DNA from: Candidatus Ruthturnera sp.
Lineage (GTDB): Bacteria; Pseudomonadota; Gammaproteobacteria; PS1; Pseudothioglobaceae
DNA: 10,360 nt
Assembly (NCBI GenBank): GCA_018648985.1
Contig: JABGOT010000108.1
Span: forward strand, 1 to 10,360
Reading direction: 5' to 3'
The notes beneath the pieces are model-generated. The model was not told where the DNA came from. It saw nothing but the letters and a program-made list of their open reading frames with translations, and did no database searches. This document shows positions 6,350 through 10,360 of the stretch, one piece after another; the first letter of the stretch is position 1; every line of letters begins with the position of its first letter. Both the position numbers and the translations under genes were made by a program.

Positions 6350-7215
6350 GTATATTAATCAATAAAGATACCAAAGTAATCACTCAAGGCTTTACCGGTA
6401 AACAAGGCACCTTTCATTCTGAGCAGTCCATTGCTTATGGTACACAATTTGTGGGTGGTGTGACGCCAGGCAAAGGCGGACAAACTCACCTAAATTTACC
6501 TGTATTTAATTCAGTCAAAGAGTCGATGGATGAGACGGGTGCAAACGCCACCATGATTTACGTGCCACCGCGCTTTGCCTATGCTTCAATCCTCGAGGCC
6601 ATTGAAGCCGAGATGCCAGTGATTGCTTGTATTACTGAAGGCATCCCTGTGCAAGATATGCTTAAAATTAAAGCAATTTTAAACGATTCAAACTCAACCT
6701 TGATTGGTCCAAACTGCCCAGGTGTAATTACCCCTGATGAGTGTAAACTCGGCATTATGCCTGGCAATATTCACCAATCAGGCAGTGTGGGGGTGGTATC
6801 ACGCTCAGGTACTTTGACTTATGAAGCTGTACACCAAACCACGCAAGCTGGTCTGGGGCAAAGTACGTGTATTGGCATTGGCGGTGACCCTATCCAAGGT
6901 ATGAATTTTATTGATTGCTTAGTATTATTCGAAGCAGATGAACAAACCAAATCCATTATCATGGTGGGTGAGATTGGTGGTAGTGCAGAAGAAGAGGCAG
7001 CAGAATACATTAAGTCTAACGTGTCCAAGCCAGTGGTGTCTTACATTGCTGGGCTTAGCGCACCGAAAGGGAAGCGCATGGGGCATGCTGGTGCGGTGAT
7101 TAGTGGCGGCAGCGGTAAAGCCATCGACAAAATTAAAGCACTTGAAGCTGCAGGTGTAGCCATTTCTCCTACGCCCGCCACTATGGGGTCAACTTTATTA
7201 GAGGTTCTACAATAA
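6346..7215 (+). CDS. sucD: Succinyl-CoA synthetase alpha subunit
   Basis: CoA-binding, catalytic alpha subunit that forms the complex with SucC. 289 residues, matching E. coli SucD (289). The Rossmann CoA-binding domain is seen in MSILINKDTKVITQGFTGKQ, GGVTPGKGGQTHLNLPVF (37-54) and IYVPPRFA; then ITEGIPVQDM (96-105), LIGPNCPGVITPDECKLGIM (119-138), VSRSGTLTYEA (151-161) and GQSTCIGIGGDP (171-182). The phosphorylated histidine is His247 in KGKRMGHAGAVISGG, and GEIGGSAEEEAAEY (208-221) is also standard. The start overlaps the sucC stop as ATGA with a strong AGGAG site, the usual arrangement for making equal amounts of the two subunits. In organisms without 2-oxoglutarate dehydrogenase the pair serves to make succinyl-CoA for biosynthesis; the window does not show which case applies. 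Confidence 0.97.
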   Translation: MSILINKDTKVITQGFTGKQGTFHSEQSIAYGTQFVGGVTPGKGGQTHLNLPVFNSVKESMDETGANATMIYVPPRFAYASILEAIEAEMPVIACITEGIPVQDMLKIKAILNDSNSTLIGPNCPGVITPDECKLGIMPGNIHQSGSVGVVSRSGTLTYEAVHQTTQAGLGQSTCIGIGGDPIQGMNFIDCLVLFEADEQTKSIIMVGEIGGSAEEEAAEYIKSNVSKPVVSYIAGLSAPKGKRMGHAGAVISGGSGKAIDKIKALEAAGVAISPTPATMGSTLLEVLQ

Positions 7216-7220
7216 TCACC

Positions 7221-7988
7221 ATGAAAAAACCCATTGTTGTTTTAGGTATTGGTGAGCTTGGCAGTGTATTTGCTCGCGCTTTTTTAAAGAGCAATTATCC
7301 AGTCTACCCAATTACTCGTACAACCAATATTGGCGAGTTATCGTCAAGTATTGACCCAGAGTTAATTTTGGTTTGCGTGGCAGAAGGTAATCTGCAATCT
7401 GCACTGTCTTCTATTCCTTCTAAATGGAAAGATCGCGTAGCAATGATGCAAAATGAACTTCTACCACGCGATTGGGAAGTTTACAACTTTACAAACCCAA
7501 GTGTTATTTCAGTCTGGTTTGAGAAGAAAAAAGGCATGGATTCTAAAGTGCTAATATCTTCACCAGCTTACGGCGCAAAAGCTCAAATACTCTGCGACTC
7601 GTTAGCACTAATAGATATTCCGGCGCATGTTGTTGCCGATGAAAACGAATTATTATTCGAACTGGTACTTAAGAATCTTTACATCTTAACCACCAATATT
7701 GCCGGGCTAGCAATTGAGCCTGGCGCCAATGTTGATGACTTGCGTAATAATCACCTGTCACTGATGCGCGATGTATCAAAAGACGTGCTCACTTTACAAA
7801 CTCAGTTGACCGGGCAAACTTTTGATGAAAACCAACTAGAACAAGGCATGATTAAAGCTTTTGAGGGTGATTTAAATCATGGTTGTATGGGGCGTTCAGC
7901 GCCAACAAGATTGGATAGAGCCTTGGAATTGGCGAAAGAATTTAGTTTAGAAATGCCAACTCTTAAAAAAATCAAAGGCAGTCTTTAG
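7221..7988 (+). CDS. Rossmann-fold NAD(P)-binding protein, function unknown
   Basis: 255 residues. The N-terminus PIVVLGIGELGSVFARAFLK has a classic GxGxxG dinucleotide-binding loop (Gly9, Gly11, Gly14) after a beta strand, and PITRT near residues 30-34 ends the second strand. The region ELILVCVAEGNLQSAL and the helical second half (DENELLFELVLKNLYILTTNIAGL, about 140-163) recall the ketopantoate-reductase / 6-phosphogluconate-dehydrogenase superfamily, where a C-terminal helical domain binds the substrate. It is not a convincing PanE: I do not see the usual substrate-binding Lys-Asn pattern with confidence, and length is on the short side. The ATG lies 5 bases after the sucD stop, so it is likely co-transcribed with sucCD, but the ribosome binding site is weak (nearest GAGG is 16 bases away). 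It overlaps the thioredoxin-like gene tail to tail by 4 bases. Fold call firm; substrate unknown. Confidence 0.85.
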   Translation: MKKPIVVLGIGELGSVFARAFLKSNYPVYPITRTTNIGELSSSIDPELILVCVAEGNLQSALSSIPSKWKDRVAMMQNELLPRDWEVYNFTNPSVISVWFEKKKGMDSKVLISSPAYGAKAQILCDSLALIDIPAHVVADENELLFELVLKNLYILTTNIAGLAIEPGANVDDLRNNHLSLMRDVSKDVLTLQTQLTGQTFDENQLEQGMIKAFEGDLNHGCMGRSAPTRLDRALELAKEFSLEMPTLKKIKGSL

Positions 7989-8314
7989 TTGTTCATTTTG
8001 GCGTAAGTTTTTTCAATCTCTTGTTCTAGTGCCAACAGTGAAAAGCCACGAACTTCTTCAATAAATTTCTGCCCCATAAAGAACACTTGCACTACTGGCA
8101 ATGAGAAAACTCCATGTTGCGCACAAACTTCTTGCAATTGTTCGCAATCAATATAGATCATTTCCAAATCTGGAAATTTGGCTGAAAATTTATCAAAAAT
8201 CTGAGGTTTTATGGTTTGACATACGCCACAATGCGCACCACCAAATAAAATTAATACCGCGTCTTTTTCGCGTTTTAGTGTGTCTAATTGATCTTGGTTT
8301 TCTAACTGATTCAT
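7985..8314 (-). CDS. Thioredoxin-family protein
   Basis: A 109-residue single-domain thioredoxin-like protein, the usual thioredoxin length. The redox motif is CGVC (Cys29-Cys32) in LILFGGAHCGVCQTIKP, after the strand that precedes the active site; the cis-proline is Pro73 in FSLPVVQVFFMG. The usual Trp before the first cysteine is replaced by His (AHCGVC rather than WCGPC), which would alter redox potential and partner choice, so it is a thioredoxin relative and not TrxA itself. Two further cysteines, 57 and 64, flank IDCEQLQEVCAQHG and could form a second disulfide. No signal peptide, so cytoplasmic. The ATG overlaps the HIT gene stop as ATGA with AGGAG at 8326-8322 seven bases upstream. 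The last gene of its chain; its stop overlaps the convergent neighbour. Confidence 0.9.
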   Translation of the reverse strand: MNQLENQDQLDTLKREKDAVLILFGGAHCGVCQTIKPQIFDKFSAKFPDLEMIYIDCEQLQEVCAQHGVFSLPVVQVFFMGQKFIEEVRGFSLLALEQEIEKTYAKMNN

Positions 8315-8667
8315 AACTGCTCTCCTAATTGGATAAAGAATACCTCAAAACTCGGTAAATCTAGTTGTGATTCTCTTTGCTTAGCACCCCACATCGGTTC
8401 TGGAAAATAACTATCTTGTTCAAAACGTGCCATCACATGCCAATGAACATGGGGCAACATATTCCCAAATGAAGCGATGTTAATCTTATCTGCATTGAAA
8501 TAGCTTAGCATTAATTTCTCAGTAAAATCAATAATACGGAAAATTTCTAATTTTTCTTCTGATGTGCATTCGCTAAATTCTTTAATTTTTCTCTGAGTAA
8601 ACACCTTAACCCAAGGGATTTCACTCTCCTCTACTTCAACGCTCACTAACTCATTTTCATAAATCAT
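8311..8667 (-). CDS. HIT-family (histidine triad) nucleotide-binding protein
   Basis: 118 residues. The histidine triad is in LPHVHWHVMARF: His73, His75 and His77 in the HxHxHxx pattern, where the central His is the nucleophile in HIT hydrolases of dinucleoside polyphosphates or nucleoside phosphoramidates. Other blocks are EVEESEIPWVKVF (11-23), DKINIASFGN (60-69) and SYFPEPMWGAKQRESQLDLP (86-105); this version recalls HIT proteins I associate with epsilonproteobacteria, from memory only. I chose the ATG at 8667 because GAGAGG at 8678-8673 lies 5 bases upstream and family members start with a similar MIY-E-ELV segment; an upstream ATG at 8772 would add 35 low-complexity, serine- and lysine-rich residues overlapping queA by 17 bases. 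Its stop overlaps the thioredoxin-like start by 4 bases. Substrate not determinable from sequence. Confidence 0.88.
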   Translation of the reverse strand: MIYENELVSVEVEESEIPWVKVFTQRKIKEFSECTSEEKLEIFRIIDFTEKLMLSYFNADKINIASFGNMLPHVHWHVMARFEQDSYFPEPMWGAKQRESQLDLPSFEVFFIQLGEQL

Positions 8668-8755
8668 ATTAACCTCTCTATTGTATTTATCTGGGGAAGA
8701 TCTTTTGGATGGAGACGACTCCTTATTGCTAATATTAAAATTAACAGCACGAATA
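8668..8755 (-). other. 88-base intergenic spacer between queA and the HIT gene
   Basis: The largest gap in the window if the HIT gene starts at 8667. It stays open in the HIT frame back to an ATG at 8772. It contains the GAGAGG ribosome binding site (8678-8673), a TACAAT on the minus strand just before it with no -35 partner, and a weak GGAG-ACGA-CTCC inverted repeat (8711-8722). I see no convincing promoter or terminator. Confidence 0.5.
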
Positions 8756-9784
8756 TCAACAGATTCTTCCATCGTATTTTTTTAAAAGCATAGCATCTCC
8801 GTACGAAAAGAATCGATATTCTTTTTTGATTGCATGCTGGTAAATTTCCATCATTTTATCTCGACCAATAAATGCACTTACCAACATTAGCAATGATGAC
8901 TTTGGTAGATGGAAATTGGTGATCATCATATCAACTACTTTAAACTCGTAGCCTGGGTAAATAAAAATATCGGTCTCTTCTTTAGTTGCTTTTAATTGGC
9001 CGCTTTTTGCAGCTGATTCCATTGAGCGTACAGCTGTAGTTCCTACCGCTATAACACGCCCACCGTTAGCTTTAGTTTGGTTAATCTGGTCTACCGTATC
9101 CTGATCAATTTCAAAATATTCACTGTGCATTTTGTGATCTGTAATCTTGTCAGCTTTGACTGGCTGATATGTACCAGCACCAACATGCAAGGTAACAAAA
9201 CAGTGCTCAACGCCTTTTTCTTTTAAAGCTAACAATAATTCATTATCAAAATGTAGCCCTGCTGTGGGGGCAGCCACCGCGCCGTCACGATTGGCAAATA
9301 CAGTTTGATAACGTTCAAGATCGGCTTGCTTATCACTGCGTTCAATATAAGGTGGTAGGGGGATATGACCAACATTATCAAGCAATTCAATAAGCGAATC
9401 AGTGAGAAAGTCTAGCGTATAAAAACCATTTTCCTTTCCGACAACCTGAACCTTGTCGCCATTTTCAAGTGTAATAAAACTGTCAATTTTTGGCGCTCTA
9501 GAGGCCTTCATCATGGCTAATACTTGGCGATCATTGAGCAATCGCTCAATCATAATTTCCACTTTACCGCCTGAGGCTTTATGTCCAAATAATCGGGCTG
9601 GAATCACCCGAGTATTGTTCATTACTAGCAAATCACCAGGTTTAATAAATGACGCTATATTATGAAAAAATGAATCGATAATAGCCGATTGTGGAACTAA
9701 AAGACGTGAATCTGTTCTATTTTTTGGTGGGTTTTGGGCAATGAGTGACTTCGGCAACTCGAAGTCAAAATCAGTTAATTTCAT
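8756..9784 (-). CDS. queA: S-adenosylmethionine:tRNA ribosyltransferase-isomerase
   Basis: Transfers and isomerises the ribosyl moiety of S-adenosylmethionine onto 7-aminomethyl-7-deazaguanine in tRNA, giving epoxyqueuosine, the penultimate queuosine step. 342 residues, close to the E. coli enzyme (356). Diagnostic blocks: MKLTDFDFELPKSLIAQNP (1-19), GDLLVMNNTRVIPARLFGHK (50-69), IPLPPYIERSD (141-151), GAVAAPTAGLHFD (168-180), TLHVGAGTYQPV (198-209), AVGTTAVRSMES (246-257), TNFHLPKSSLLMLVSAF (289-305) and YRFFSYGDAML (323-333). The frame is open up to 9880, but the family start is the ATG at 9784; the 32 extra residues are the rnfG end read in another frame. The start lies 14 bases inside rnfG and lacks a clear ribosome binding site, suggesting coupling to rnfG translation. 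The C-terminus (YDGRIC) is a little shorter than usual but past all conserved blocks. Confidence 0.97.
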   Translation of the reverse strand: MKLTDFDFELPKSLIAQNPPKNRTDSRLLVPQSAIIDSFFHNIASFIKPGDLLVMNNTRVIPARLFGHKASGGKVEIMIERLLNDRQVLAMMKASRAPKIDSFITLENGDKVQVVGKENGFYTLDFLTDSLIELLDNVGHIPLPPYIERSDKQADLERYQTVFANRDGAVAAPTAGLHFDNELLLALKEKGVEHCFVTLHVGAGTYQPVKADKITDHKMHSEYFEIDQDTVDQINQTKANGGRVIAVGTTAVRSMESAAKSGQLKATKEETDIFIYPGYEFKVVDMMITNFHLPKSSLLMLVSAFIGRDKMMEIYQHAIKKEYRFFSYGDAMLLKKYDGRIC

Positions 9785-10360
9785 GCTGTGTAAAATAAAC
9801 CAATACTTGGTAAGCAGCACTGACAATCGCTCTTGGGGTAACAGTCGCACCAGTAAATGAATCAAATACACCGCCATCACGTCTTACTTTCCAATCGCTC
9901 TTCTGAGGGTTGAATAAAGACAGCCCAGAAAACTGTTTAATCCAATCTGATTTTCTGGTTTCTATCTTGTCACCTAAGCCAGGGGTTTCTTTATGTGTGA
10001 TTACTCTAACACCCAATAATTGATGCTTAATATCAAACCCAGTTAGTAAGCGGATGTTGCCGTTATAACCATTAGGGTAAGTGTGTTCGATCAAATAAGC
10101 AAATAGTTTTCCTTGTTGTTTGACAGGGTAAATACCTACTTTTTGCTGCAATCCGTGTAGCGTTACCTCTTTTGAAAACTTGTCTTCAAGGATATTGTTG
10201 TCATAATTTGATACCAATTCACCAAGACGCTTGATGAGTAACTGATCTTCGTTATATTTTATTTTTTCCTTGGTGCTATCTTGCGTTAACGCAACAAAAA
10301 ACACACTAATCGCCGTAAAGATTAGCAACAAAGCACCAGCCTTTAGAATCGGGTTTTTCA
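9771..10360 (-). CDS. rnfG: Rnf electron-transport complex subunit G (5' end at or just beyond the window edge)
   Basis: Membrane-anchored flavoprotein subunit of the Rnf (Rsx) complex, which couples ferredoxin:NAD electron transfer to ion movement. After an N-terminal stretch KNPILKAGA comes one membrane helix (LLLIFTAISVFFVAL), then a periplasmic FMN-binding domain: YPNGYNGNIRLLTGFD, THKETPGLGDKIETRKSDWI and GGVFDSFTGATVTPRAIV. The covalent FMN is expected on the Thr of DSFTGAT (about residue 173 from the likely start; Thr174 in E. coli RsxG), attached by ApbE. The first visible codon is incomplete (nTG directly before KNPILK), so the start may lie a single base outside the window. At about 196 residues it fits RnfG (206 in E. 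coli) better than NqrC (about 260). Its stop overlaps queA by 14 bases; rnfE, the usual next gene, is absent here. Confidence 0.93.
   Translation of the reverse strand, partial: KNPILKAGALLLIFTAISVFFVALTQDSTKEKIKYNEDQLLIKRLGELVSNYDNNILEDKFSKEVTLHGLQQKVGIYPVKQQGKLFAYLIEHTYPNGYNGNIRLLTGFDIKHQLLGVRVITHKETPGLGDKIETRKSDWIKQFSGLSLFNPQKSDWKVRRDGGVFDSFTGATVTPRAIVSAAYQVLVYFTQHEIN

Noticed and set aside
5177..7215. Malate-CoA ligase (MtkA/MtkB) instead of succinyl-CoA synthetase
   Set aside because: Sequence blocks such as GGIVRCDL and RLEGTN are SucC-like, and no malyl-CoA lyase or other serine-cycle gene is nearby.
8680..8685. TACAAT -10 element before the HIT gene on the minus strand
   Set aside because: No -35 element at suitable spacing, and a start site there would fall at or within the ribosome binding site.
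8711..8722. GGAG-ACGA-CTCC hairpin between queA and HIT as a terminator
   Set aside because: The stem is only 4 bp and no T-run follows on the minus strand.
8668..8772. Longer HIT protein beginning at 8772
   Set aside because: The added residues are low-complexity and unlike HIT N-termini, while the ATG at 8667 has a strong ribosome binding site.
9785..9880. Upstream extension of queA to 9880
   Set aside because: The extra 32 residues do not match the family, whose N-terminus matches the ATG at 9784, and the stretch codes for the conserved flavin-site end of RnfG in another frame.
9771..10360. NqrC rather than RnfG
   Set aside because: Both have the covalent FMN motif, but the length of about 196 residues and the HKETPGLGDKIE and KSDW blocks match RnfG.
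1..10360. CRISPR arrays, tRNA or rRNA genes, insertion sequences, phage or defence genes
   Set aside because: No short direct-repeat arrays with spacers, no cloverleaf-like segments and no transposase or integrase motifs were seen; coding sequence covers nearly everything.

Overview
The window looks like a compact, AT-rich gammaproteobacterial chromosome segment (roughly 40% GC by eye, not counted). The proteins support this: an EF-P with the modifiable lysine beside its EpmA ligase, a YcgN/UPF0260 protein and an RnfG-type flavoprotein are all typical of Gammaproteobacteria. The low GC, overlapping genes and gene content would suit a streamlined sulfur-oxidising lineage such as the SUP05/Thioglobus group or a related symbiont. 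That placement is inference, because no rRNA or marker gene is present to settle it.

Layout. From 5124 down to 1 on the minus strand runs one tightly packed gene chain: efp, epmA, a 701-residue secreted Sel1-repeat protein, a YcgN-family cysteine-cluster protein, a DUF2914 protein with a signal peptide, and argG (N-terminal 239 codons only; the rest lies beyond the left edge). Neighbours overlap or lie 4-8 bases apart. A 52-bp divergent intergenic region (5125-5176) with an inverted repeat separates this chain from a plus-strand set: sucC, sucD and a Rossmann-fold NAD(P)-binding protein (5177-7988). These meet, tail to tail with a 4-base overlap, a second minus-strand chain entering from the right: rnfG (start just off the edge), queA, a HIT-family protein and a thioredoxin-like protein (10360-7985).

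How the genes work together. Two functional pairs are clear. EF-P (rescue of ribosomes stalled on polyproline) sits with the ligase that attaches beta-lysine to it, and sucC-sucD encode both subunits of succinyl-CoA synthetase. RnfG is one subunit of the Rnf membrane electron-transport complex, but it is followed by queA (queuosine synthesis) rather than the usual rnfE. ArgG makes argininosuccinate. The Sel1 protein, YcgN and DUF2914 genes have no settled function, and their place between efp-epmA and argG is the least explained part of the window.

No tRNA, rRNA, insertion sequence, CRISPR array, phage gene or convincing intrinsic terminator was seen. There is no stretch over 300 bases without a gene; the only gaps over 50 bases are 5125-5176 and 8668-8755. 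No clearly new biological system is evident. The best leads are the large Sel1 protein, the shortened EpmA with a changed motif 3, the symmetrical efp/sucC promoter region and the rnfG-queA junction.
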